The position numbers were made by a program, and so were the translations under genes. Positions 1 through 8,934 of a stretch of DNA of 36,694 nt are shown here, in pieces; positions within the stretch are counted from its first letter, which is position 1; every line of letters starts with the position of its first letter. Location of the stretch: the NCBI GenBank assembly GCA_002408385.1, contig DHSB01000173.1, forward strand, positions 15,740 to 52,433. The letters are read 5' to 3'. This stretch comes from Myxococcales bacterium UBA5297 (GTDB taxonomy: Bacteria; Myxococcota; Myxococcia; Myxococcales; UBA5297). The notes beneath the pieces are model-generated. The model saw only the letters and a list, made by a program, of their open reading frames with translations. It searched no databases and was not told the DNA's origin.

Positions 1-45
1 GGGTGAGCGGAAGCGGACGGAGTCGAAGGGCGATTCCTCGACGGA
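1..45. repeat. Partial copy of the dispersed MITE-like element, at the window edge
   Basis: Bases 1-45 closely resemble bases 25818-25865, one end of the dispersed intergenic element described at 28717. Both carry GGTGAGCGGA, a GCGGACGGAG block and a trailing TTCCTCGA or TTTCTCGA. The rest of the copy lies outside the window. Bases 46-240 hold no convincing gene. Bases 198-226, just before the plsB stop, contain GAAGC...GAGCTTCATCCTCC, which recurs at 11150-11175 just before the stop of the AEP transaminase gene, so a short 3'-flanking repeat is also present. Confidence 0.5.
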
Positions 46-240
46 GCTTCATTCCGACGAGGCGAAACCAGTCCGCCCCCGCGAAGTCGAGGGCTCGACG
101 CCGCAAAACCCGAGTGTTGTTGAGGGGCTGGCGCGGCCGGGGCGCGAGGGGCAGGGACCGGCGCCGTCTCGGCGGCCGTCGGATCTCGCGACGACGACGA
201 AGCTGGAGCTTCATCCTCCCTTCGCTCGCCGGCGCGATGA

Positions 241-2796
241 TTAGCCGAGAAAGCGCGCGATCTGCTCGGCGAGGCCATCGGTGGCCTCGGGCGCACGGTG
301 GGCCTCGGCGAGCGAGACCGTCTTCTCGTCCTCGCTCTGCTCGAGGACGCCCCAGTCGATGAAGACGGCCACGGCCGATTCAAGGGTCGGCTTGGAGAGC
401 GCCTCGTAGCAGGCGATCGAGCCCGAGAGAAACTCGGCCCGGCCGCGCTCGAGGGCGGCCTTGACCAGCTCCTTGCGCGCGGTCGGCTCTCGCGCCGACT
501 GCAGGCTCGAGGCGAGCAGGCGGTAGCTCTCGAGCAGCTCGCGCATCAGGTCGCGCAGAAACCCCAGGTCCGACCAGGCATGCGGCGCCGGGGCGACGCG
601 GATCAGGTCGCCTTCACGCACGATCAGCCCGTCGGCGACCAGGGCCTCGATGGCCCGCTCGACGATGGTGTCGAAGCCGATGCCGACCTGGAACGAGAAC
701 TCGAGCTTGAGCAGGCGGGTCAGGAAATGCAGCCGCTCGAGCAGCGCGCCAAGGGGCGCCTGGTCTCCTATCGAGAGCAGCGCGGTCGCGGTGAAGGTGC
801 GGCCGAGGGCGATGTGGACCAGGTTGTTCTTGTAGAAGCACAGCGCCGGGCGCTTCTCGTCCGGCACCGTGTAGATCGTCTCCTCACCGACGACCTGGGC
901 GTCGACGAGGCCGTCCTCCATGAACATGCGGGCGATCTCGTTGATCGGGCCGAGGCTCGAGGGGTCGCACGGGGCATCGTCGAGCACCGGGGAGAGCCGG
1001 GCTCCCTCGCGCCGGGCGATCTCGCGAAGCCGGTGGATGCGGTGGCTCACCTCTCTGGCGGTCGTCCCGCGGCGCCGGTGCGCGAGCAGGGAGGCCGCGA
1101 GCAGCGCCGCGGGCGTGATGGTCGTCGCCCGGCTGATGCCGTAGGTGATGCGCTGGGCGAGGGCGCGCACCGCGGAGCGGCGGGTCTCGCCGTCGAGCCC
1201 CTCGAGCTGCCCGCCGGCGCGCGAGCCGAGGAAGGCGCGCAGCGAGATGGGCTCGTCGAACGAGATGTGGATGTGGCCGTAGCGGGCGGTCAGGACCTTG
1301 GGCGCGGCGAGCAGGCTGCGGATCGACTCGGGCTTCTTGTCGGCGCCGGCCAATTCGCGGGCGTAGCTGTTGGCCTCGACCACCTTCTCGTAGTCGAGCG
1401 AGACCGGGACGAAGTAGACGTCGTGCTGGGCACGCTCGAGGAAGGCCGAGACCTCGAAGTTGACCATCCCGAGCTTGGGCGAGAGCAGCTTGCCGGTGCG
1501 GCTGCGGCCGCCCTCGATGAAGAACTCCTGGGTGTAGCCCTCGCGCAGCAGCTTCTTGACGTACGCCTTGAAGCTGGCCGCGTAGACCTTGTTGCCCTTG
1601 AAGCTGCGCCTCAGGAAGTAGGCGCCGGCCCGCCGCAGGATGGGGCCGAGCGGCCAGAACGACAGGTTGGCGCCCGCGGCGACCAGCGGAGGCATGATCC
1701 CGCGCTCGCCGAGCATCCAGCTCATCAGCAGGTAGTCGAGGTGGCTCTTGTGGCTCGGGCAGAAGATGAGCGGCGCCTCGCGCGCGGTCTCCAGCGCCCG
1801 GCTCAGCCCCTTCTCGTCGATCTCGACCTTGGAGTAGATGCGGTTGAAGACCCAGCGCAGCAGGGGCACCAGGAGGGCGATGACCGTGGTGCTGTAGCGC
1901 GAGGCGATCTCCTCGAGGCAGCGGCGCGCCTCGCGGCGCACCGCCTCGATCTCGACCTGCTTCTCGGTCGCCACCTGCTCGAGCGAGGCGCGCAGCGAGC
2001 GGTCGCGCATCGTCTCCTCGATGATGCGGGCGGGCGACTTGCGCGGCGGGCCGACGATGGCCCGGGTCTCGCGCGCCAGGTGCTGGAAGAGCGAGCCGCG
2101 CACCATGCGCACGAGCGCGGCGTCGGTGAGGTCCGGGTTCTCGTGCACGAAGGCGGTGAGGTCGACGGGCTTGCCGACGCGGAAGAAGGCGTTGCGGTAG
2201 TTGCGCAGGAAGCCGTAGGCGGTCACGAAGCGCTTCGGGTCCTCGGGGCTGCCGAGGAGAAAGTCGCGGATTCCAGGGCGCAGGTTTCGGGCCCGCGCGT
2301 GCCACAGGAAGAGCTCGGGCACCAGGAACAGCGGCCGCGCGGACTTGCGCGCGCGGGCCACCAGCGCGTGGAACGGGTCGTCCTTGGGCTCGAGGCGCGG
2401 GATCCAACCGGAGGACTGGCGCAAAAAGACGAGCGCCGAGTTGCCAGTGTCGAGGGCGCGCCGCAGGCGCTCGGCGACACGGCCGCGGCGAAACAGGCGG
2501 CGAAACGGGCTCCAGAAGCTCCAGCGCAAGCCGGTCGTCGCCCGCAGCGGCGGCAGGCCGCGCAGCAGCACGGCCCAGGCGAGGTAGAGGAAATTGAGCA
2601 TCCCCGCCGAGCGCATGACGTGGACGACCTCGCCCTCCTTCGACAGGCGAGCGAGCAGGCGCGCCCCGTCCTCGGGGAAGGGGATAGGGGCGAAGTATCT
2701 GTCGGCGAAGGCGCGCGCGAACGGGCCGAGGTCGCGTTCGAGTGCCTCGGGTCGCTCCTGCGCAGCCGAGCTCTCCACTATCTCCATCTCACCCAT
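241..2796 (-). CDS. plsB: Glycerol-3-phosphate 1-O-acyltransferase, PlsB family
   Basis: Transfers an acyl group to the sn-1 position of glycerol-3-phosphate, the first committed step of phospholipid synthesis at the inner membrane. The product is 851 aa, slightly longer than E. coli PlsB (about 807 aa). The acyltransferase block HKSHLD lies at residues 349-354, giving the HX4D catalytic pair H349/D354. It is followed by a glycine/arginine block, FFIEGGRSRTGK, typical of glycerol-3-phosphate binding in PlsB. A long N-terminal region with a hydrophobic stretch near residues 65-80 and a long C-terminal domain are also PlsB-like. The start is the ATG at 2796; an ATG three codons inside (MEIVESS) is possible. 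No partner gene adjoins it, but it matches the lipid theme of the phosphonolipid cluster 9 kb away. The family call is firm; substrate preference (acyl-CoA or acyl-ACP) is not visible. Confidence 0.93.
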   Translation of the reverse strand: MGEMEIVESSAAQERPEALERDLGPFARAFADRYFAPIPFPEDGARLLARLSKEGEVVHVMRSAGMLNFLYLAWAVLLRGLPPLRATTGLRWSFWSPFRRLFRRGRVAERLRRALDTGNSALVFLRQSSGWIPRLEPKDDPFHALVARARKSARPLFLVPELFLWHARARNLRPGIRDFLLGSPEDPKRFVTAYGFLRNYRNAFFRVGKPVDLTAFVHENPDLTDAALVRMVRGSLFQHLARETRAIVGPPRKSPARIIEETMRDRSLRASLEQVATEKQVEIEAVRREARRCLEEIASRYSTTVIALLVPLLRWVFNRIYSKVEIDEKGLSRALETAREAPLIFCPSHKSHLDYLLMSWMLGERGIMPPLVAAGANLSFWPLGPILRRAGAYFLRRSFKGNKVYAASFKAYVKKLLREGYTQEFFIEGGRSRTGKLLSPKLGMVNFEVSAFLERAQHDVYFVPVSLDYEKVVEANSYARELAGADKKPESIRSLLAAPKVLTARYGHIHISFDEPISLRAFLGSRAGGQLEGLDGETRRSAVRALAQRITYGISRATTITPAALLAASLLAHRRRGTTAREVSHRIHRLREIARREGARLSPVLDDAPCDPSSLGPINEIARMFMEDGLVDAQVVGEETIYTVPDEKRPALCFYKNNLVHIALGRTFTATALLSIGDQAPLGALLERLHFLTRLLKLEFSFQVGIGFDTIVERAIEALVADGLIVREGDLIRVAPAPHAWSDLGFLRDLMRELLESYRLLASSLQSAREPTARKELVKAALERGRAEFLSGSIACYEALSKPTLESAVAVFIDWGVLEQSEDEKTVSLAEAHRAPEATDGLAEQIARFLG

Positions 2797-2877
2797 GGTG
2801 CCTGTCGCCCCGGCCCGTCTCCTCGACTAGCGCGGGGAAGGTACACCGGTGAACGCTTTTGGGGCAAACACAGTGGC

Positions 2878-2977
2878 GAGAGTCGAGAGTCGAGAGTCAA
2901 GGGTCGAGGGCCGACGGGCCTCGCAGGAGGCCGCAGCGATCGGTCGCAGGGCGGTACGGGCGCTTGGCAATGCGCCC
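2878..2977. repeat. Heptamer array (GAGAGTC)n leading into a dispersed hairpin repeat
   Basis: Bases 2878-2905 are heptamers: three perfect GAGAGTC units, then degenerate AAGGGTC and GAGGGCC. They run into a region ending with the imperfect palindrome at 2958-2977 (GGGCGCTTGGCAATGCGCCC). In reverse complement this block matches the repeats at 13799-13890 and 24469-24555: hairpin, CTACCAACC-like stretch, CGACCGATCGC-like stretch, then TCGACTCTCGAC. It sits in the 598-bp gap between plsB and the histidine kinase gene. The remainder of that gap (2978-3350) shows no supported gene. Confidence 0.6.
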
Positions 2978-3352
2978 ATCAAAGAATCCTTCTGAAGCCT
3001 CGCTCAGCGCCTCTTCTGCCATGCGCGCCCGCGGGCCCGCCGAGACGGTGCTCCCTCCCGCCTCCCCGGCGCCGGCCGCAGCGGACGAAAATCCGCAGTT
3101 GTTTCGGCTGATTGGAGCGCCAGTTCCAGACCTCGGGAAGGGGCCTGTGGGGCGCGAGGATGGCCCAAGGAGCGCCGCTCGACCGGAAAGCAAGCCTGGC
3201 GGGGCAAAATCGCTCTACGGGCCGGCCAGGGGCCTTCTCGGGCCGATCCGGTCCCGAAATGCCGCGCGATCGCCCCTTTTTGTTTGAGCGCCGGCCGCCG
3301 GGGGGAAGGGGCGCGGAAACGCGTGCGCCCGGAGCCTTGGCTCTTTGCTCCG

Positions 3353-3394
3353 AACTCCGAACTCCCAACTCCCAACTCCCAACTCCCAACTCAC
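3353..3394. repeat. Heptamer tandem array (AACTCCC)n abutting a stop codon
   Basis: Six consecutive 7-bp units (AACTCCG, four AACTCCC, AACTCAC) occupy 3353-3394 and touch the TAG stop of the minus-strand histidine kinase gene at 3395-3397. A shorter, broken version of the same heptamer is at 28960-28993. The array is directly visible; function is unknown. Confidence 0.8.
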
Positions 3395-5035
3395 CTACGC
3401 CACCACGCGCACGTACTCTCGGATCCGGTCGAGCAGCCGCGGCAGGTTGAGCGGCTTCTCGAAGAACCCGTCGATGCGCTCGGGGCCGTCGTAGAGGAAG
3501 CCCGCGGCCGAATCGGCGGCGCCGGAGATGACGAAGACCGGCGTGTTGGCAAGTCCCGCGTCGCCCCGGATGTGCTCGAGCACGCGGCGGCCGTCGCCCT
3601 CGCCCAGGCGCAGGTCGAGCAGCACCAGCGCGGGCTTGGAGGCCGTGAGCAGCGCGCGCGCGCCCGCGCTGTCGGCGGTCGCGACGACGCTCAGGCCCTC
3701 CGACTCGAGCACCTGGGTGACCACCTCCCGGCAGTCGGTGTCGTCCTCGACGAGCAGGATGACCCCGTCGCGGGGCTCGACGACTCGGGAGGCGGCGCTG
3801 ACCGCTCCGGCGAACAGCGGCATCTTCACGGTGAAGGTCGCTCCCTCGCCCGGTGTGCTCTCGACGGTGATCGCCCCGCCATGCGCGTGGACGATCTGGC
3901 GCACGATCGCCAGGCCCAGGCCCGAGCCGCCGGAGAGCGGCGTCGTGCCGGGCCCGCGGAAGAAGCGGTCGAAGATCTTCGGCAGGTCGTCCGGGTGGAT
4001 GCCGGCTCCGTGGTCCTTGACCTGCAGCAGCGCGATCCCGTCCTCGGCTCCAACACAGATCTCCACCCGCTCGCCGCGCCGGTTGTAGAGGATGGCGTTC
4101 TCGATCAGGTGCGCCACCGCCTCGAGGAGCCGTTCGCGGTCGCCCTTGACGTAGACCTCGCTGGCGCGCTGCACGTCGATGGTGGTGTTGGTGAGCGAGG
4201 TGAGCCCGGCGCGCGAGCCGGCGGCCTCCTGGGCGAGAGCGCGCAGGCCGAAGGGCTTGTCGGAGAGCTTCATGCGTTCGCCCTGCAGCTTGCTCATCAG
4301 CAGCATGTCGTTGATCAGGCGCGCCAACCGGTCGCAGTTGCGGTGGCAGACCTCGAAGGCGGTGCGCTGCTTCTTGGTCAATTCGCCGAGCCGGTTCATC
4401 AGGCCAAGCTCGACATTCGCCTTGATGGTCGCCAGCGGGCTCCTGAGCGTGTGTGAGACGTTGCCGATCAGCTTGTCGCGGGTCTCATCGAGGCTCTTCA
4501 GGCCGGCGAGCGCGGTCTCGAGGTCGCGGGTGCGGCGCAGGCTCGCGTCGCGAAGCTGCGCGACGTGGAGTCCGGCGACGAGGTGCCCGGCGAGGGCGCT
4601 CCAGACCTCCTTGCTCGCCTTGTTCCGCGCGCCGAGCAGGCTCAAGACCCCGACGGCGCGGCCGGCGTCGAGCAGCGGGACGGCGAGGTGCCCGTCCTCG
4701 TCTTCGACGATCGTCGCCGACGAGAAGGCCTGCCCCACGGTCCCTTCGCCGGGTTCGCTGGCGACGAGCTTCGCCTCGTCGGCGCGCCCCCGCGAACCGG
4801 CGAGGACCAGCAGCCCCTTCTCCGGCTCGAAGAGCGAGGCGAAGGTCGACTTCGCTCGGACCAACTCGTGGATCGCGGCGAGGTGTTCCTTGATGACGTC
4901 GCTCGGACTGCTCGTGCGGACGAGCGAGCGGGCCATGCGTTCGAGGGTCACGGGGGGCAGCGCGGTGAGCGTCTCGCCAGACTGAGAGCGCCGGCGCTGC
5001 CGCGGCTTTGTCAACTTGTCGTCTTGGAGGTTCAC
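3395..5035 (-). CDS. Soluble hybrid sensor histidine kinase (GAF-HisKA-HATPase-REC)
   Basis: A 546-aa two-component sensor with no membrane segment, so a cytoplasmic signal is likely. Domains in order: a basic N-terminus; a GAF-like sensor at about 30-165; HisKA with the phospho-accepting H195 in VSHTLRSP; an HATPase_c domain with an N-box (HLIENAILYN), G1 box (DHGAGI) and G2 box (GGSGLGLAIV); and a C-terminal receiver at about 425-546. The receiver has the acidic pair in LLVEDD, phospho-acceptor D474 in LVLLDLRLG, and the conserved lysine in FFEKPLN. The start is GTG at 5035. No DNA-binding response regulator is adjacent, so the output probably passes by phosphorelay to an unlinked partner. 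The target cannot be read from context. Confidence 0.9.
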   Translation of the reverse strand: MNLQDDKLTKPRQRRRSQSGETLTALPPVTLERMARSLVRTSSPSDVIKEHLAAIHELVRAKSTFASLFEPEKGLLVLAGSRGRADEAKLVASEPGEGTVGQAFSSATIVEDEDGHLAVPLLDAGRAVGVLSLLGARNKASKEVWSALAGHLVAGLHVAQLRDASLRRTRDLETALAGLKSLDETRDKLIGNVSHTLRSPLATIKANVELGLMNRLGELTKKQRTAFEVCHRNCDRLARLINDMLLMSKLQGERMKLSDKPFGLRALAQEAAGSRAGLTSLTNTTIDVQRASEVYVKGDRERLLEAVAHLIENAILYNRRGERVEICVGAEDGIALLQVKDHGAGIHPDDLPKIFDRFFRGPGTTPLSGGSGLGLAIVRQIVHAHGGAITVESTPGEGATFTVKMPLFAGAVSAASRVVEPRDGVILLVEDDTDCREVVTQVLESEGLSVVATADSAGARALLTASKPALVLLDLRLGEGDGRRVLEHIRGDAGLANTPVFVISGAADSAAGFLYDGPERIDGFFEKPLNLPRLLDRIREYVRVVA

Positions 5036-5225
5036 GCCCCCATCTAAGCGCGTCCAATCCAGAGATCAACCCGGTCGGGCGAGAGACTCGACTCAAGTGT
5101 CGGTCGGTAAACAGAAGAGGGCCTACGACTGTCTGCTGGGCGACATTTGACCGCCGGCGACCGAGATTTCTGCCCGACGCTGGAGCGTTCCGCGCGAAGG
5201 GCGAGCGTGCCGTCTAGCCTGCCCG

Positions 5226-5951
5226 CTATTCGCGGCGCTTCACGACTCCGGAGCGGTCGACGAAGAAGCCGTCGGGAAGGCCCTTCTCGACCTTCTCGCG
5301 GAAGCCCTGGACACCAAACCCCGTGTCGGCGAGCGTGGTGGTGATGGCGGCGATCACCCGAGCGCGATCGCTCGACTCGACGAAGGCCTTGAGCAGAGGC
5401 TCGCGGGCGCGCTCGTCGTTCTGCTTGCCCAGCGCGACCGCGGCGGCGATGCGCACGTCGTCCGACGGATCTTCAAGGAAGGGGATGAGCGCGGGCGGGA
5501 TGCGCTCGTCCTTGTGCTCACCGAGAGTGCTGAGGAGCACGGTCTTCTTCTCGGGATCGCGGGTGTACTCGGGGCCGAGCTTCTCGAGGACGTCGATGAG
5601 CAGGCTCACCAGGTCGGTCTCGGGGATGAGCTGGCTTAGCATCCGCACCGCCCAGCTCGTGGCGACGTCGCGGCGCCGCAGGAAGGCCTCGACAGGCCCG
5701 ACCGCCTTCTCGCCGAACTCGAGGATGGACTTGTAGGTGTACTCCTTCTCGTCCGCGTCGGTGATCGAGGGCTCGGTGTTGACGGTGAAGCGCATCACCA
5801 GAGCGCCGATGGCCTCGGGCGAGCCCATCTCGATGAGCTGGTCGAGCGCCTTCTGTCGGTTCTCCGGCGGGCCGTACTTCTCGGTGATCTTTTTCTGCAG
5901 GGACTTGATGCGTTTTTCGGGACTGCCGGAAAGGAAGTCGAAGATGCCCAT
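5226..5951 (-). CDS. HEAT-repeat protein
   Basis: About 241 aa from the ATG at 5951, starting MGIFDFLSGSPEKRI. In-frame starts at 5963 and 6038 also exist, but the N-terminus they add looks non-coding. After a charged N-terminal helix (residues 8-35) the protein is built of alpha-helical pairs of HEAT/PBS-lyase type. An example is DVRIAAAVALGKQNDERA, then EPLLKAFVESSDRARVIAAI. Such proteins are usually scaffolds; no catalytic motif is seen. The gene stands alone, 190 bp from the histidine kinase start, in the same orientation. The structural class is solid; the role is unknown. Confidence 0.8.
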   Translation of the reverse strand: MGIFDFLSGSPEKRIKSLQKKITEKYGPPENRQKALDQLIEMGSPEAIGALVMRFTVNTEPSITDADEKEYTYKSILEFGEKAVGPVEAFLRRRDVATSWAVRMLSQLIPETDLVSLLIDVLEKLGPEYTRDPEKKTVLLSTLGEHKDERIPPALIPFLEDPSDDVRIAAAVALGKQNDERAREPLLKAFVESSDRARVIAAITTTLADTGFGVQGFREKVEKGLPDGFFVDRSGVVKRRE

Positions 5952-6173
5952 GGCTCGATCCATCGGGCGCGTGTGCGCCGGAAGATAAGGGTGCGAACAT
6001 CTAACGCCTGCAAGGGCGGGATTGAAGCGGTTTTTCAAGGGGCTGGCGCCGAGAGAACCCGAGCCGCTCGACCTGTGTCACGTCGCGGGCGTGGCGAAAG
6101 GCAGGCCGGGCGGATAGAGGCCCGCTGCGGCTTGTCGTGCCGCGGGGTGGAAGCCGGTGCGCACTTTCCAGAC

Positions 6174-6193
6174 GGGCGCAGCATCCTGCGCCC
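6174..6193. repeat. Hairpin repeat GGGCGCA...TGCGCCC, variant copy
   Basis: GGGCGCAGCATCCTGCGCCC forms a 7-bp perfect stem (GGGCGCA/TGCGCCC) with a 6-nt loop, followed by CCTGCC. It is a variant of the hairpins at 13799 and 24469, which share the stem but have loop TTGCCA. It lies in the 347-bp gap 6039-6385, which also holds the MITE-like element and no supported gene. Confidence 0.55.
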
Positions 6194-6227
6194 CTGCCAA
6201 GTCGGGGCGAAACCCGAGGAACCGTCG

Positions 6228-6360
6228 AGAAACCCTTCTTCGACTCCGTCCAGCTCCGCTCACGCTGAGCGGAGTCGAAGTGCCCCCCGACTACGCGCGG
6301 GGCGAATCGGGCGAACGGGGAGTGGGCCGAGCTCGAGCGAGATTTCTCGACACCTCTTGA
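6228..6360 (+). repeat. Dispersed MITE-like element, copy 1
   Basis: About 133 bp. It starts CCGTCGAGAAACCC and ends GAGATTTCTCGACACCTCTTGAG, so its ends are imperfect inverted repeats of each other (TCGAGAAA / TTTCTCGA). Internally it has the stem ACTCCGTCCAGCTCCGCTCA...TGAGCGGAGT. It aligns with the copies at 28717-28880 (same strand) and 25676-25866 and 30342-30506 (opposite strand). It lies 25 bp downstream of the CoA-transferase stop. Confidence 0.65.
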
Positions 6361-6385
6361 GCCCTCGCCCTTCGATTCTCGACCG

Positions 6386-7570
6386 TCAGAGCACCTTCTC
6401 CTCGACGAGCCGGCGCACCTGCGCCTCGCCGAGCCCGAGCCATTTGCCGAAGACCTCGAAGTTGTGCTGTCCGAGGGTCGGGGCCGGGCCGCGAACCTCG
6501 GCGGGCGACTCGGAGAACTTGGTCGGCACGCCTGGCACCTTCATCGCGCCGGCGACCGGGTGGACGACCTCGACGAGCATCTGCCGCGCGAGGACGTGCG
6601 GGTCGGAGAGCACCGCCTCGATGTCGTTGATCGGCCCGCAGGGCACGCCGGCGGCCTGCAGCGTCTCGAGCCAGAAGGCGGAGGGCTGCTTCTTCATCGC
6701 CTCGTTGATCAGCGGCTCGAGCTCGGCCCAGTGGGCGACGCGCTCGGGGTTGGTGGCAAAGCGCGGGTCCTCGGCGAGCTCCAGGCCGGCCAGCTTGCAG
6801 AAGCGCTTCCACAGCTCGTCGTTGCCGCAGGCGATGGAGATCATCCCGTCGGCGGTCGTCACCGTGCTGAACGGGGCGATCGACGGGTGGCGGTTGCCGA
6901 TGGGCGTCGGGCTCTTGCCCGAGGCGACGAAGCGGGCGACCGCGTTCTCGAGGATGGCGACCATGCAGTCGAGCATGGCCACGTCGACCATCTGGCCCTG
7001 CCCGGTGCGGTGGCGGTGGTTGAGCGCGGCGAGGATGCCGATGGTGGTGAAGACCCCGGCGAAGATGTCGGCGATGGAGCTGCCGACCTTGGTCGGCGTC
7101 TGCGCGTTCGGGCCGGTGATGCTCATCATGCCGCCCATGCCCTGGATGACCAGGTCGTAGGCCGGCCGCGCGCTGTAGGGGCCGGTCTGGCCGAACCCGG
7201 TGCTCGCCGCGTAGATGAGCCGCGGGTTGTGCTCGCGAAGCTGCTCGTACGAGAGCCCGAGCTTCTTCATCACGCCCGGCTTGAAGTTCTCGACGAGCAC
7301 GTCGGCCTTCTTGGCCAGCTCGACGAGCAACTCCTTGCCCCGCGGCTTCTTCAGGTCGAGGGTGACGCTCTTCTTGCCGCGGTTGATGCTCATGAAGTAG
7401 GCGCTCTCGCCGTTGACGAACGGCCCGAACGCGCGCGAGTCGTCGCCGGCCCCGGGGCGCTCGACCTTGACGATCTCGGCGCCCATGTCGGCGAGCATCA
7501 TCGCGCAGAACGGTCCGGCGAGGACGCGAGTGAGATCGAGGACGACGATTCCTTCCAACGGCCCTGACAT
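6386..7570 (-). CDS. Family III CoA-transferase (CaiB/BaiF type)
   Basis: Moves coenzyme A between acyl-CoA and free carboxylic acids through an aspartyl-CoA thioester. The product is 394 aa, a typical length. The N-terminus (LEGIVVLDLTRVLAGPF, then GAEIVKVERP) is the classic family start and CoA-binding region. The catalytic aspartate should be one of those in GQMVDVAMLDC near residue 190. GRLNR-type succinate determinants are not evident, so the acyl substrate is unknown. A strong ribosome site (GGAGGT, 6 nt from the ATG at 7570) supports the start. The stop of the upstream amidohydrolase gene is only 4 bp away, so the two form an operon and probably act on the same carboxylate/amide pool. 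Confidence 0.9.
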   Translation of the reverse strand: MSGPLEGIVVLDLTRVLAGPFCAMMLADMGAEIVKVERPGAGDDSRAFGPFVNGESAYFMSINRGKKSVTLDLKKPRGKELLVELAKKADVLVENFKPGVMKKLGLSYEQLREHNPRLIYAASTGFGQTGPYSARPAYDLVIQGMGGMMSITGPNAQTPTKVGSSIADIFAGVFTTIGILAALNHRHRTGQGQMVDVAMLDCMVAILENAVARFVASGKSPTPIGNRHPSIAPFSTVTTADGMISIACGNDELWKRFCKLAGLELAEDPRFATNPERVAHWAELEPLINEAMKKQPSAFWLETLQAAGVPCGPINDIEAVLSDPHVLARQMLVEVVHPVAGAMKVPGVPTKFSESPAEVRGPAPTLGQHNFEVFGKWLGLGEAQVRRLVEEKVL

Positions 7571-7574
7571 TTGC

Positions 7575-8465
7575 TTACCTCCGGTACGGGATGCGGCGGG
7601 CCGGCTCGAAAGCGCTCTTTCCAGCCGTGAGGATGCCTTCGTAGGCGTTCAGGTTGCGATCCTCGAGGTGATCGAACCACTGCTCGCTCGAGCTGTTCGG
7701 GGTCACGGTGCGGATCGGGTCCGGGTCGAGCTCGGCCCAGCAGCTCTCGTCGCTGCCGCGCGCCTGCGCGAGCTTGACGCCGTTCGGGTGGACGATCATC
7801 GAGCCGCCGAAGCAGCAGGCGCCGCTCGCGTCGGGGCCGGCCACGTTCACGGCGACCCAGTAGACGTGGTTGTCGTAGGCGCGGGCGCGGTTGGTCAGCT
7901 CCCAGTGATCGAAGGTGCGCATGAAGGCCGAGGGCCTGCAGATGATCTCCGCGCCCAGCAGCGCGGTGGCCCGCGCGAGCTCGGGGAAGTCGCCGTCGTA
8001 GCAGATGACGATGCCGATGCGGCCGATCGGGGTCTCGACGCAGAAGGGCGTGCGGCCCGGGGTCGTCCAGCCGCGGTCGCCCTCGAGCCGCTCGTTGGCG
8101 AAGGGATGGGTCTTGCGGTAGACGCCGAGCAGACCCTCAGGGCCGATGAGCGCGGCGGAGTTGTAGACGATCTCCGGGGTCTCCCCGCGCTCGTAGGTCG
8201 GGAAGACGATGTAGCCGTCGAGCTCCTTCGCCCACTGCACGCCGACCTCGGTGAGCCGGCCGGGGATGGTGTCGACCGCGTTCCACAGGTCCTGCTTGGT
8301 GCCCACGGGCGTGAAGCCGGTCGTGAAGCTCTCGGGAAGCACGAAGAGCTTCGCTCCGGACTTCGCGTGGCACTCGACGAGCAGCCGGTGAGCGGTCTCG
8401 AGGTTCTCCTCCACGGCCATCGGCTTGACGGCGAACTGAACTGCGGCGGCCACGATTCGCTTCAT
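7575..8465 (-). CDS. Nitrilase-superfamily carbon-nitrogen hydrolase
   Basis: About 296 aa from the ATG at 8465. An AGGAG lies 7 nt upstream of it, which decides this start over the in-frame extension to 8579. The catalytic triad is visible: E45 in LPESF, K118 in YRKTHPF and C155 in VICYDGDFPE. Enzymes of this fold hydrolyse amides, N-carbamoyl compounds or nitriles. The ICYDGDFPE form and overall length fit the amidase/carbamoylase branches better than true nitrilases, but the substrate cannot be assigned. It is first in a two-gene operon with the CoA-transferase, so a route of amide to acid to acyl-CoA is plausible (inference). Confidence 0.88.
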   Translation of the reverse strand: MKRIVAAAVQFAVKPMAVEENLETAHRLLVECHAKSGAKLFVLPESFTTGFTPVGTKQDLWNAVDTIPGRLTEVGVQWAKELDGYIVFPTYERGETPEIVYNSAALIGPEGLLGVYRKTHPFANERLEGDRGWTTPGRTPFCVETPIGRIGIVICYDGDFPELARATALLGAEIICRPSAFMRTFDHWELTNRARAYDNHVYWVAVNVAGPDASGACCFGGSMIVHPNGVKLAQARGSDESCWAELDPDPIRTVTPNSSSEQWFDHLEDRNLNAYEGILTAGKSAFEPARRIPYRR

Positions 8466-8628
8466 CGCAGACTCCTGTGCAAGGGGGGACACGGGCGCGG
8501 CGCGACGCCTTGCGCGGGGGGGCGCGACGCGGGAAGGGGCAGACTGCACCGGGTGGGCGTTTGGTTCAACCGCTAGCACTTACCGTGAACAACGATCCGA
8601 GCGCCCGACCGCCCGGACGGCTGAGGGC

Positions 8629-8748
8629 TCAGGTGCGGGGCGCGAGGGCGAGGCCCAATCCATCGCGCAGCTCGGCCGTGAAAAGCATCCGCCAGGCGCC
8701 TTGGGGACGGTCGAGCTCGAGGCCGCCGATGGCCTCGCGGTGCAGGGC
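8629..8748 (-). pseudogene. Degenerate duplicate of the 3' end of the adjacent pseudouridine synthase gene
   Basis: Bases 8634-8748 align without gaps to 9261-9375, the last 38 codons of the pseudouridine synthase gene. I count about 11 mismatches over 115 bp, roughly 90% identity. The fragment keeps the reading frame (ALHREAIGGLELDRPQGAW...) and its own TGA at 8629-8631. It has no start codon, and upstream it breaks abruptly into 21-bp repeats at 8749. Both copies lie in the same orientation about 630 bp apart. It is best read as a fossil of a local duplication or of recombination at the gene's 3' end. Confidence 0.8.
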
Positions 8749-8754
8749 GGCAGC

Positions 8755-8807
8755 TTGTCGGACGGCTGCGAGACCTTGTCGGAGCACTGCGAGGCCTTGT
8801 CCGACGG
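8755..8807 (-). repeat. 21-bp half-unit repeats in inverted orientation to the main array
   Basis: Two full 21-bp units (8755-8775, 8776-8796) and a partial third (8797-8807) start TTGTCGGA or TTGTCCGA. The reverse complement of the first matches the half-unit of the 42-bp array at 8935 at about 16 of 21 positions. The block joins directly to the broken end of the duplicated pseudouridine synthase tail. Confidence 0.7.
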
Positions 8808-8934
8808 AAAAACCACCTAGTCACCTGCATGTTGCTGGCCTTGCTGGAGCGCTCGACGAGTATGTCTGAGGCCGGCGATATCCTGTCGGTCGGAAAAACG
8901 GTCATGTTTCGCGGTGTTGAAGGCTTGTCCGTCA

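Noticed and set aside
298..3111. Very long plus-strand open frame (over 900 codons) antisense to plsB
   Set aside because: It mirrors the plsB codons in high-GC DNA, has Arg/Ala/Gly/Val-rich low-complexity sequence and no domain. The minus-strand frame has clear PlsB motifs.
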